A DNA stretch of 15,551 nt from Actinomycetota bacterium (GCA_003242605.1 QGUZ01000104.1:1-15551), one strand, 5' to 3'; shown: positions 5,947 to 13,204, counted from the stretch's first letter. The notes: generated by a model from the sequence alone, not told the origin. Made by a program: numbers and translations.

Positions 5947-8900
5947 ATGGCTGGTCAGGTGGGGGGACATGGGCTGCGTTTCGCCATTCTCGGGCCGGTG
6001 CGGGCCTGGCGTGACGGCCAGGAGCTCGACCTCGGCACCCCGCTGCAGCGCTCGATCCTCGCGATGCTGCTGATCCGCGCGGACCGCGTGGTCACCCCCG
6101 AGGAGATCATCGACGGGGTCTGGGGCGAGGGGGCGCCGCCCCGCGCGCTCGGCGCGCTGCGCACCTACGTGTCGCGGCTGCGCGGCGTGCTCGAGCCGGG
6201 CCGTTCCCCGCGCTCCCGGCCGCGGCTGCTCACCTCGGTCGGCCGCGGGTACGCCCTGCGCCTCGGCGAGGGCGCGCTCGACCTGGCCGAGTTCGAGCGC
6301 CTCGTCACCGAGGCCGAGTCCCGGCGGCGGGACGGGCGCATGGCGGAGGCCGCCGAGACGCTGCGGACCGCGCTCGGCCTGTGGGCCGGGGAGCCGCTCA
6401 CCGGCGCGGTCGGGCCGTTCGCGGAGAACCAGCGGGAACGGCTCGCCGAGCGCCGCATGACCGTGGTGGAGAACCTCGTCGACCTCGACCTGGGGCTCGG
6501 CCGGCACGCCGACCTCGTCGCCGAGCTGCGCGCGCTCACCGGCGAGCATCCGCTGCGCGAGCGGCTGCGCGCCCAGCTCATGCTCGCCTACTACCGCTGC
6601 GGGCGGCAGGCCGAGGCGCTCAACGTGTTCACCGAGACCCGGCGGGTGCTCGTCGAGGAGCTGGGCGTGGAGCCGGGCCCCGAGCTCGCCGCGCTCCACC
6701 GGCGCATCCTCGCCGCCGACCCCGCGCTCATGATCCCGTCCCGCGCCCCGGAGGCGCCCGCCCCTGCGGAGGGCACGGCGGACGGCGGGCGGGACGGCGG
6801 GGAGGGCGCCGCCCCGCCCGCGGCGCGGCGGCACGGCACGCCCGGCCCGGGCGCCCCGGACCCCGCGGCGGGCACCGGCGGAGGCGCCGCCCCGCCCGGC
6901 GAGGCGGACCCGCAGCAGCCGGGGCCACAGCAGCCGGGGCCGCCGCGGGTGGGGCCGCCCCGGCCGGCCCAGCTCCCCCCGGCGGTCGCCGACTTCACCG
7001 GCCGCAAGGAGCTCGTCAACCGGCTCCGCACGCTGCTGACGAGCCCGCCCGCCCCCGAGGCCGTGCCGATCGCCGCGATCTCCGGCATCGGCGGCGTGGG
7101 CAAGACCACGCTCGCCGTGCACGTCGCGCACCTGGTGCAGGACCGGTTCCCCGACGGTCAGCTCTACGCCGACCTGCGCGGCGACGGCGACGACCCGGTC
7201 CCCCCGGAGCACGTGCTCGCCGCGTTCCTGCGCGGCCTCGGCGTGCCAATGGACGTCATGCCCGAGGGCACGGCCGAGCGGGCCGCGCTGTACCGCTCGC
7301 TCCTCGCCGACCGGCGCATCCTCGTGCTGCTCGACAACGCGCGGGACGCGGCGCAGGTGACGCCGCTGCTGCCGGGCGCGCCGGGCTGCGCGGCGATCGT
7401 CACCGGCCGGGTCAAGTTCGCCGACCTGCCCGCGGCCCGGCTCATCGACCTCGACGTGATGGAGCCGGACGAGGCGCTCGACCTGTTCGCCGCGGTCGCC
7501 GGGCCGGAGCGGGTGGCGGCCGAGCGGGCCGCGGCGATGGACGTGGTCGCCGCCTGCGGGTTCCTGCCGCTCGCGGTGCGCATCGTGGCGGCGCGGCTCG
7601 CCGCGCGGCCCGCGTGGACGATCGCCTCGATCGTGCCCCGGCTCGCCGACGAGCGGCGCCGCCTCGACGAGCTGCGGGTCGGCAACCTCGCGGTGAGCGC
7701 CACCTTCGCCCTCGGGTACGGCCAGCTGGAGGCGCGGCAGGCCCGGGCGTTCCGGCTGCTGTCGCTGCCGAGCGGCCCGGCGATCTCGGCGCACGCGGCG
7801 GCCGCGATGCTCGGCCACGACCCGGTCGAGACCGAGGAGGTGCTCGAGTCGCTCGTCGACGCGAGCCTGCTCGAGGCCCCCGCGCCGGGCCGGTACCGCT
7901 ACCACGACCTGGTCAAGCTCTTCGCCCGGCGGGAGGCCGAGCGGGCCGAGGACCCGGCCGAGGCCGCGCGGGCGCTGCGCCGGCTGCTCGGCTTCTACCT
8001 CGCCTCGGCGCAGGCGGCCCACCGGCTCGCGTACGAGGGCAGCATCCTCGCCGACCGGCTGTCGGCGCCCGCGGTGCCGGGCCGTACCTTCGCCTCGGCG
8101 GACGAGGCCGTGGCGTGGCTCGCCGCGGAGGGCGAGGACATGTTCGCCGCGATCGGGCAGGCGGTCGGCGGGTCGTGGGACGGGCCGCCGCCGCTCGCCA
8201 CCGCCGCCGACCTGCTCGTGGCGATGGAGCCGCTGCTGGAGACCGGCACCTACGCCCACGAGTTCGACCGGCGGGCCCGGGCCGTGCTCGCCGCCGCCCG
8301 GGAGGCCGGGGACGCATCCAGCGAGCTGCGCTGCCGCTACGTGCTCGCCCGCGTGCGCTTCGGGGCGAACCGGCTGGACGAGGCCGAGCAGGAGTTCCGC
8401 CGCGCGCTCGACCTCACCGAGGCGACCGGCGACTCGGTGCTCGCCGGCGAGATCCTCAACGGCCTCGGCGTCGTCGCCGGGCGCAAGCGCCGCCACCGGG
8501 AGGCGCTGTCCTGGTTCGACGCGGCGCTGCAGGTCTACCGCGACACCGGGGTGCCCGCGGGTGAGGCGCTCGTGCTCAGCTATTCGGCCCGCGACCACCT
8601 CGGCCTGGGGGACGCGGAGGCGGCGATCGCCGCGGCCGAGCGCGGGCTCGCCATCTTCACCGAGATCGGCAGCGGGGCCGGGATGGCGCGGGCCCGGTAC
8701 CACCTCGGCATCGTGCTCTCCCGGGTGGGCCGGTTCACCGAGGCGGTGGTGCACCACGCCGAGTGCCTGGAGTTCTTCCGGGCGAGCCGGCAGCGGGTCT
8801 GGGAGCAGCGGGTGTGCTACCGCCTCGCCGAGACCTTCGTCGCCGCGGGCCGCCACTCGGAGGCGGCCCGGCACGCCGAGCAGGCGCTCGCGGTGAGCCG

Positions 8901-9087
8901 CGAGATCGCCCACCCGTACGGCGAGGCGCAGGCGCTCGCGGTGCTCGGCAAGGCCCTCGGCGGCCTCGGCGGCACCCGGCGCAGCGCGGAGTGCCTGCGG
9001 GCCGCCCACGAGATCTTCCGCCGCCTCGGCGCCCCCGAGGCGGACGACCTGCGCCCGCTGCTGGAACGGGACGGGGTCGGCAGCTGA
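5947..9087 (+). CDS. SARP/AfsR-type STAND regulator (wHTH-BTAD-NB-ARC-TPR)
   Basis: 1046 aa, the typical size of large AfsR-like regulators. Domains in order: OmpR-type winged HTH (about 10-106, with LRFAILGPV and the VVTPEEIIDGVWGE recognition region); BTAD all-helical domain (about 111-258, ending LGVEPGPELAALHRRIL); a Pro/Gly/Ala-rich linker (about 259-342) with a tandem PQQPG repeat; NB-ARC ATPase (about 345-655) with Walker A GIGGVGKTT (380-388), Walker B-like ILVLLDNA (458-465), GFLPL (538-542) and a YHDL sensor at 652-655; then TPR-like helices (about 790-1040). By family knowledge, nucleotide-dependent release lets the N-terminus bind direct repeats near -35 boxes and activate secondary metabolism or morphology genes. 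ATG at 5947 has GCGGAG 10 nt upstream. It is monocistronic after an 850-bp gene-free region, with no biosynthetic cluster in view, so its targets are unknown. It is AfsR-like but not assigned as afsR. Confidence 0.93.
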   Translation: MAGQVGGHGLRFAILGPVRAWRDGQELDLGTPLQRSILAMLLIRADRVVTPEEIIDGVWGEGAPPRALGALRTYVSRLRGVLEPGRSPRSRPRLLTSVGRGYALRLGEGALDLAEFERLVTEAESRRRDGRMAEAAETLRTALGLWAGEPLTGAVGPFAENQRERLAERRMTVVENLVDLDLGLGRHADLVAELRALTGEHPLRERLRAQLMLAYYRCGRQAEALNVFTETRRVLVEELGVEPGPELAALHRRILAADPALMIPSRAPEAPAPAEGTADGGRDGGEGAAPPAARRHGTPGPGAPDPAAGTGGGAAPPGEADPQQPGPQQPGPPRVGPPRPAQLPPAVADFTGRKELVNRLRTLLTSPPAPEAVPIAAISGIGGVGKTTLAVHVAHLVQDRFPDGQLYADLRGDGDDPVPPEHVLAAFLRGLGVPMDVMPEGTAERAALYRSLLADRRILVLLDNARDAAQVTPLLPGAPGCAAIVTGRVKFADLPAARLIDLDVMEPDEALDLFAAVAGPERVAAERAAAMDVVAACGFLPLAVRIVAARLAARPAWTIASIVPRLADERRRLDELRVGNLAVSATFALGYGQLEARQARAFRLLSLPSGPAISAHAAAAMLGHDPVETEEVLESLVDASLLEAPAPGRYRYHDLVKLFARREAERAEDPAEAARALRRLLGFYLASAQAAHRLAYEGSILADRLSAPAVPGRTFASADEAVAWLAAEGEDMFAAIGQAVGGSWDGPPPLATAADLLVAMEPLLETGTYAHEFDRRARAVLAAAREAGDASSELRCRYVLARVRFGANRLDEAEQEFRRALDLTEATGDSVLAGEILNGLGVVAGRKRRHREALSWFDAALQVYRDTGVPAGEALVLSYSARDHLGLGDAEAAIAAAERGLAIFTEIGSGAGMARARYHLGIVLSRVGRFTEAVVHHAECLEFFRASRQRVWEQRVCYRLAETFVAAGRHSEAARHAEQALAVSREIAHPYGEAQALAVLGKALGGLGGTRRSAECLRAAHEIFRRLGAPEADDLRPLLERDGVGS

Positions 9088-9098
9088 TCGGGACGGGC

Positions 9099-9195
9099 GT
9101 CCGGCCGGCCCCTCCGGTCACCGCCGCGGTCTCCGGATCCGAGGCCCCCGGTGCGCCGACGGTGGCCGCCGCCTCACGATGGTGACCGGCCGGAC
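9099..9195. repeat. Bulged long-range inverted repeat between convergent genes
   Basis: In the 179-bp gap between the regulator stop (9087) and the methyltransferase stop (9267), CCGGTCACC (9114-9122) pairs with GGTGACCGG (9181-9189), and GTCCGG (9099-9104) with CCGGAC (9190-9195), leaving a 9-nt bulge and a 58-nt loop. It may help bidirectional termination, but the GC content makes chance pairing plausible. There is no U-tract. Confidence 0.3.
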
Positions 9196-9266
9196 GGGGC
9201 GCGCGGCCCCGAACCCCATGAACCGGCGCCCGGGTCCCACGATCCCGCGCGCCGCTCAACATCCGC

Positions 9267-10742
9267 TTAAAGATCGCTGTATCGATCGGTTGCGGGTTCC
9301 TTGATCCGGAAGAACCCCTCGGCGATCAGCGGGCGCAGCTCGTCGGCGCGCGCCACGGTCTCGTCCGGGTCGGCCCCGGTCAGCTCGGCGATCGCGGCGA
9401 GCAGCGCGCCGAGCGGCAACTCGCCGTCGCACGCCCCGGCGAGCGCGGCCGCCACGGTACCGACCTGGGCCTGGCGGCGCAGCCCCGCGGTCTGGCGGAG
9501 CACGATCCGCGCGGGGTCCTCGGCGCCCGGCGGCCCGATCCGCTCCTCGACCACGTCCTCGCGGGTCACCAGGCGGGCCTGGCGCAGCTCCTCGGCGCCG
9601 ATCCGGTGCGCGATCGTGATCGCGTCGAGCACCTCCTCGACGTAGGCGCCCACCGGCTGCTCCACCGGGGTGGTGAGCTCCTCCACCCGGACCACCGGGT
9701 CGAGGGCGCCGCCGTCCCGCAGCGTGATCCAGCCGAACCCGATCCCGGTCACGCCGAGCGACTCCAGCCAGCCCAGCCACTCGTCGTACCGCTCGCGGTA
9801 GGCGGGGGTGCCCTGCTCGGCGGAGTCCCGCAGCCACAGCTCGACGTACTCGGCCGGGTCGAGCACGTCCCGCTGTACGGCCCAGCCGTCGCAGCCGGTC
9901 TCGGCGAGCCAGCCGCCGACCCGGTCCCGCCAGTCCTCGCCCGCCACGTGCAGCCAGTTGGCGAGGATCTGGCAGTACCCGCCCGGGTTGAGGTGCCGCG
10001 GCGCAGCGCGGACCAGGTCGCGGCAGAAGCCGTCGGCGGCCGCGCCGGTCTCCCGGTAGGTGAACCGGCCGCGCGGCGAGATCACGAACGGCGGGTTGCT
10101 CACCACCAGGTCGAACCGCTCGCCGGAGACCGGTTCGAAGCCGGACCCGAGCCGCGTGTCCACGCCCTCGATCCCGGAGAGCGCCCAGCTCAGCCGGGCG
10201 AGGTCGAGCGCCCGCGGGTTGACGTCGGTGGCGGTGATCCGCCCGGCCCGGCCGGCGAGGTGGAGCACCTGCACCCCGCACCCGGTGCCGAGGTCGAGCG
10301 CGGACTCCACGGGGCGGCGGATGACCAGGTTGGCGAGGTTCGCCGAGGCGCCGCCGGCGCCCACCACGTGGTCGGGGCGGAGCGCCGGGTCGCCGGGCCG
10401 TACCTTGCGGTCGGAGACGAGGTAGCCGCCGGACTCCCAGGGCTGCAGGTGCACGGCCGCCCGGACCTCGTCGCCGTCGCGGTGCAGCAGGCCCGCGGCG
10501 ACGAGCCCGTCGACCGGCAGGTCCAGGTGCCGCTCGGGTACGGCGAGCCCGAGCCACCACAGCCGGATCAGCGCGCCGAGCGGGTCGGGGGCGCGGGTGG
10601 CGCGCTCGGCGGGGACGAGCTGTTCGCGGGCGAGCGCCGCGGCGGCGACGTCCCCGAGGCGGTCGCGCACGCCGTCGATCGTGTAGCCGGTGGCGAGCAG
10701 CCGGTCGCGGAGCCGGGCGAGCAGGTCGGCGGGGACGTCCAC
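9267..10742 (-). CDS. Class I SAM-dependent methyltransferase with N-terminal DUF7059-like domain
   Basis: 491 aa. The N-terminal domain (about 1-95, LRDRLLATGYTIDGVRDRLG and on) resembles the DUF7059 region found before PrmC/HemK-like methyltransferase domains in actinobacteria. The Rossmann core has motif I LDLGTGCG (149-156), ATDVNPRAL (171-179) ending in the acidic ribose-binding segment, and motif IV SNPPF (215-219). NPPF/NPPY marks enzymes that methylate a planar amide or base nitrogen (Gln in release factors, or N in DNA/RNA bases). A further C-terminal region (about 340-491) is present. The start is GTG at 10742; GGGAG lies only 2 nt before it, so initiation may be leaderless or use a nearby start. 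The gene is single, divergent from a zinc-ribbon gene. The substrate is not deducible; it is not PrmC itself, being much longer. Confidence 0.85.
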   Translation of the reverse strand: MDVPADLLARLRDRLLATGYTIDGVRDRLGDVAAAALAREQLVPAERATRAPDPLGALIRLWWLGLAVPERHLDLPVDGLVAAGLLHRDGDEVRAAVHLQPWESGGYLVSDRKVRPGDPALRPDHVVGAGGASANLANLVIRRPVESALDLGTGCGVQVLHLAGRAGRITATDVNPRALDLARLSWALSGIEGVDTRLGSGFEPVSGERFDLVVSNPPFVISPRGRFTYRETGAAADGFCRDLVRAAPRHLNPGGYCQILANWLHVAGEDWRDRVGGWLAETGCDGWAVQRDVLDPAEYVELWLRDSAEQGTPAYRERYDEWLGWLESLGVTGIGFGWITLRDGGALDPVVRVEELTTPVEQPVGAYVEEVLDAITIAHRIGAEELRQARLVTREDVVEERIGPPGAEDPARIVLRQTAGLRRQAQVGTVAAALAGACDGELPLGALLAAIAELTGADPDETVARADELRPLIAEGFFRIKEPATDRYSDL

Positions 10743-10848
10743 GGCTCCCGAATCTAGCGGGTCCGGCGTCCGGCCCCGGTCAGCGGCCTGTAAGTACCGA
10801 TCAAGCGGGCAGGGGTACGGATATGGCGTAGCACCGTGTGATCGGACG

Positions 10849-10878
10849 GGTGACCGACCTGGTCACCGCTGGGTGACC
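10849..10878. promoter_or_regulatory. Three alternating GGTGACC/GGTCACC boxes
   Basis: GGTGACC (10849-10855), GGTCACC (10861-10867) and GGTGACC (10872-10878) form two overlapping perfect 7-bp palindromes with 5- and 4-nt spacers, 33-62 bp upstream of the ATG at 10911 and within the divergent gap to the methyltransferase gene. This looks like a dimer-binding operator or a pair of mutually exclusive hairpins; the binding factor is unknown. Confidence 0.45.
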
Positions 10879-10910
10879 GAGTACGTGACGAAACGCACGA
10901 GGACGGCCTG

Positions 10911-11306
10911 ATGTTGATCCCCTGCTTCGCCTGCGAAGCCCGGTTCACCCCCGACGAGTACTTCGCCGCGTGCCACGACTACCACCGCGGCCGCGATCTC
11001 GTCGCGTGGACCTGCCCCCGCTGCGGCAACCGGGACGAGTTGCGCGTGCTGCCGGGCGAGCTCGGCTTCGGCTATCCGTCGCGCGGCGGATACATGGTGG
11101 AGGACCGGTTCCGGGTGCCGGGCCTGCGGCGGCGGCGGGCCGAGCTGCGGCTCGACATCAGCCTCGACAAGCGGGTGTGGCGGGTGCCGAGCCGTACGGC
11201 ACAGCCGGCGCACTCCGTCCGCCACGCGCCGACGGCACCTGGCCGACCGGTGAGCACTGACCGGCAAGTACTGACCGGTACCGCGGCGACCCGCGCAGGA
11301 CGCTAG
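10911..11306 (+). CDS. Small zinc-ribbon-like protein, unknown function
   Basis: 131 aa. ATG at 10911 has GAGGA (10899-10903) 7 nt upstream. The N-terminal third carries two CxxC pairs, PCFACEARF (C5, C8) and WTCPRCGNRDE (C35, C38), 26 residues apart, the layout of a treble-clef or zinc-ribbon knuckle pair; an extra C21 and several His (H22, H25) lie between. The rest (about 45-95) is basic and probably a small beta-rich domain; the last 30 residues look disordered. Zinc binding is inferred from spacing. Such proteins often bind nucleic acid or protein partners, but no specific role is claimed. It is divergent from the methyltransferase and convergent with the TetR gene: the two stop codons share CTAG at 11303-11306. 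Confidence 0.65.
   Translation: MLIPCFACEARFTPDEYFAACHDYHRGRDLVAWTCPRCGNRDELRVLPGELGFGYPSRGGYMVEDRFRVPGLRRRRAELRLDISLDKRVWRVPSRTAQPAHSVRHAPTAPGRPVSTDRQVLTGTAATRAGR
11245..11278. repeat. GACCGG repeated three times at exact 14-bp spacing
   Basis: GACCGG occurs at 11245-11250, 11259-11264 and 11273-11278. The last two sit in near-identical 14-mers (AGCACTGACCGGCA at 11253-11266 and AGTACTGACCGGTA at 11267-11280, two mismatches). The array lies in the 3' end of the zinc-ribbon gene, and since 14 is not a multiple of 3, coding constraint does not explain the periodicity. Confidence 0.5.
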
Positions 11307-11911
11307 CGCGTCTCGCCCGGGTTGGGCTCGCGCAGGCTGTGCCAGGCGGCCACGCCGAGCTCCCGGATCTCCTCCTCGGTGGGCTGGTGGGCGCCCGCGA
11401 ACCACAGGCGGCACATCTCGTTCGCCGGGCCCAGCCAGAGCACGTAGCAGAGGGTCGGGGGGACCTCGCGCAGCACCCGGGCCTTCATGTGCGGCCGCCA
11501 CCAGTCCGCGACCTGACGCAGGAAGGCGCGCCGGGTCTCGGCGATCTCGGGGCCGCCCGGCTCGTGCCGCCGCGGCGGGCGCTCGCTGATGAACACGCGG
11601 GCCCGCTCGGGGTTGTCGAGGCACCACTTCATGTGCATGGCCACGATGGCCTCGATCCCCGACCGCGCGTCGTCGTGCCGGAGCAGCTCCTTGAGGAAGG
11701 CGTCGTAGTACCCGCGGCAGATGTCGTGATACAGGACGCCGAAGACGTGTTCCTTGCTGGCGAAGTGATGGTAAAAACTACCTACACTCACGCCGCTTTC
11801 CTGCCGGAGGCTGGCGAGCGTGGTGGCCGACACGCCGTCCCGGCTGAAGCGCCGCAACGCGCCCTCGAGGATTCGGCTCCGGCCGTCGCGGCTCGTCCTC
11901 GCGTTCGTCAC
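11303..11911 (-). CDS. TetR-family transcriptional regulator
   Basis: 202 aa, normal family length. The N-terminal HTH (about 10-57) shows the standard TetR_N pattern: RILEGALRRFSRDGVSATTL, then SGVSVGSFYHHFASKEHVF with the recognition helix around VGSFYHHF. The helical ligand domain (about 65-195) has no recognisable effector signature. The start is GTG at 11911 without a Shine-Dalgarno sequence; an ATG two bases upstream is out of frame. The GNAT stop codon (11915-11917) is 3 nt before this start, so the two are probably translated from one mRNA. A 6-bp inverted repeat with 9-nt spacer overlaps the start (11906-11926) and may be its operator. The stop overlaps that of the convergent zinc-ribbon gene. 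The regulated function is unknown; the adjacent acetyltransferase is the obvious candidate. Confidence 0.9.
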   Translation of the reverse strand: MTNARTSRDGRSRILEGALRRFSRDGVSATTLASLRQESGVSVGSFYHHFASKEHVFGVLYHDICRGYYDAFLKELLRHDDARSGIEAIVAMHMKWCLDNPERARVFISERPPRRHEPGGPEIAETRRAFLRQVADWWRPHMKARVLREVPPTLCYVLWLGPANEMCRLWFAGAHQPTEEEIRELGVAAWHSLREPNPGETR

Positions 11912-11926
11912 ATGTCAATGGTGACG
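11906..11926. promoter_or_regulatory. Candidate TetR operator at the GNAT-tetR junction
   Basis: CGTCAC (11906-11911) and GTGACG (11921-11926) are perfect complements with a 9-nt spacer, which itself contains ATGTCAATG. The site covers the regulator's start codon and the acetyltransferase stop codon. A dyad of about 21 bp is typical in size for TetR-family operators; binding is inferred. Confidence 0.4.
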
Positions 11927-12526
11927 CAACAGAACGTTATTCTGCAAACGCGCTTCGGCATCCCGTAAGGCCGCGTTCACCTCGACCGTTCCGCCCCCGG
12001 CCCGCATCGCCGCGTCCGGCCGGCGACGCCGGATCGCCGCGAGCACCCGCCGGTTCTCCGCGAGCACCTCCATCACCACCTCGGCCGCCCCGCCCGCGGC
12101 GGCGCGCAGCAGCAGCCGCCGCACCAGCCGCTCGCCGATTCCCCGGCCCTGCCACTCGTCGGCCACCACCACGCCGATCTCCACGGCCTCCCGTGCCGCG
12201 TGCTCGCCCGCGCCGCTCTCGCCCGGCCGCGCCACCCGGCAGCTCATCGCGTGCCCCACGACCTGCTCGCCGTACGCCGTGCGGCGGACCGCGAGCAGCA
12301 CGTCCCGCCGGTCGTCGCGGGTGACGAGCGCGCGCACCAGGGCGGGGCCGGGGCGCACCCCGGTGAAGAAGCGGAGCGTGCGGGTGCGCGCGGAGAGCCC
12401 GGCGAGGAAGTCCCGCACCCGCTCGGCGTCGTCCGGGCGGGCCGGGCGGATCTCCACCGCCGTCGCCGCCCGCCGCGGCGCGGGCTGCGCGGGGGCGTGG
12501 GGCCGGACCACCTGAGTTCGTTGCAT
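11915..12526 (-). CDS. GNAT-family N-acetyltransferase
   Basis: 203 aa, starting at ATG 12526 (MQRTQVV). The frame stays open much further upstream to 13576, but that part overlaps the HxlR gene antisense and is low-complexity, so the start is placed in the divergent gap. The GNAT fold is seen from VEIRPARPDDAERVRDFLAG (beta-1/alpha-1, about 24-43) through the acetyl-CoA pyrophosphate loop VVADEWQGRGIGERLVRRLL (consensus Q/RxxGxG/A is QGRGIG) to VVMEVLAENRRVLAAIRR, the usual beta-5/alpha-4 segment. The expected reaction is acetyl-CoA-dependent acylation of an amine; the substrate is unknown. It probably forms an operon with the TetR gene 3 nt downstream and diverges from the HxlR gene over 87 bp. 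The RBS is weak. Confidence 0.87.
   Translation of the reverse strand: MQRTQVVRPHAPAQPAPRRAATAVEIRPARPDDAERVRDFLAGLSARTRTLRFFTGVRPGPALVRALVTRDDRRDVLLAVRRTAYGEQVVGHAMSCRVARPGESGAGEHAAREAVEIGVVVADEWQGRGIGERLVRRLLLRAAAGGAAEVVMEVLAENRRVLAAIRRRRPDAAMRAGGGTVEVNAALRDAEARLQNNVLLRHH
11930..11944. promoter_or_regulatory. Second small dyad upstream of tetR
   Basis: CAGAA-CGTTA-TTCTG is a 5-bp inverted repeat with the palindrome AACGTT inside, in an unusually A/T-rich patch in the last codons of the GNAT gene, 19 bp upstream of the TetR start. It could be an operator half of, or alternative to, the neighbouring dyad. Confidence 0.3.
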
Positions 12527-12540
12527 AGACTCAGCTTTGG

Positions 12541-12565
12541 CGGAGGCGCTCCGGTTGTCAAACCG
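12541..12565. promoter_or_regulatory. Divergent GNAT / HxlR control region with palindromes over a -35 box
   Basis: Two adjacent dyads are seen: CGGAG-GCG-CTCCG (12541-12553) and CGGTT-GTCA-AACCG (12552-12565). The second contains a consensus TTGACA on the minus strand (complement of 12556-12561), positioned as a -35 for the acetyltransferase gene, although the matching -10 (AAAGCT, complement of 12533-12538) is poor. On the plus strand TACGAT (12602-12607) could be the -10 of the HxlR gene with transcription starting at or near its ATG. Binding by HxlR is inferred from position. Confidence 0.45.
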
Positions 12566-12613
12566 CACGCGAGGACGGTGGTGGCCACGGGACGGGGACC
12601 ATACGATGCACCC

Positions 12614-13204
12614 ATGACCCGGCCGCAGCAGACCGCCCCGGGGCGAGGAGACGACGCGCCCGCGCCGGGCCCGTCCGAGCCGTCCGCGCCGCGTGAGCAG
12701 GGCGGCACCCAGGACCGGCCCGAGGACCGCGCCGCGCTCCGGGCACGGCTGCGCTTCTCCAACGAGGACTGCTCGATCGCGCGCACCCTCGCCGTCCTCG
12801 GCGAGAAATGGACCTTCCTCGTGCTGCGCGAGGCGTTCTTGGGGGTGCGCCGGTTCGCCGACTTCCAGCAGGCCACCGGCGCCCCGCGGCAGGTGCTCAG
12901 CGCCCGGCTCGCCCGGCTGGTCGAGGAGGGGCTGCTGCGCCGCACGCCGTACCAGGAGCCCGGGCAGCGCCGCCGGTTCGAGTACCGGCTCACCGAGAAG
13001 GGCCTCGACCTCTACCCGATCATGATCGCGCTCATGCACTGGGGCGACCGCCACCGCCCCGGACCGGCGGGCCCGGCGGTGGTGCTCACCCACCGCGGCT
13101 GCGGCGCCCCGGTCCGCCAGTACCTGCGCTGCGATGAGGGCCACGAGGTGGCCGGGGCCCGTGAGGTCACCCCGGTCCCCGGGCCGGGCGCGCGCGTCGC
13201 CTGA
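12614..13204 (+). CDS. HxlR-family winged-helix regulator
   Basis: 196 aa from ATG 12614. No clear Shine-Dalgarno sequence is present and TACGAT lies 7 nt upstream, so the mRNA may be leaderless. An unusually long acidic, Pro-rich N-terminal extension (about 1-45) precedes the HxlR core (about 48-150): DCSIARTLAVLGEKWTFLVL, the family hallmark with a conserved Cys (C53), then FADFQQATGAPRQVLSARLARLVEEGLL (recognition helix and wing) and RRFEYRLTEKGLDLYPI. The tail has HRGCG and LRCDEGHE (C163, C173), a possible metal or redox pair seen in many HxlR proteins. Family members often sense aldehydes, quinones, disulfide stress or other electrophiles through the N-terminal Cys; that is only a possibility here. 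It is divergent from the GNAT gene and possibly controls it. Confidence 0.9.
   Translation: MTRPQQTAPGRGDDAPAPGPSEPSAPREQGGTQDRPEDRAALRARLRFSNEDCSIARTLAVLGEKWTFLVLREAFLGVRRFADFQQATGAPRQVLSARLARLVEEGLLRRTPYQEPGQRRRFEYRLTEKGLDLYPIMIALMHWGDRHRPGPAGPAVVLTHRGCGAPVRQYLRCDEGHEVAGAREVTPVPGPGARVA

Noticed and set aside
5902..9009. Very long minus-strand open frame (over 1000 codons) opposite the SARP regulator
   Set aside because: The plus-strand frame encodes a complete, recognisable multidomain protein. The antisense product is Arg/Gly/Pro/His-rich without motifs and is open only because stops are rare antisense to GC-rich codons.
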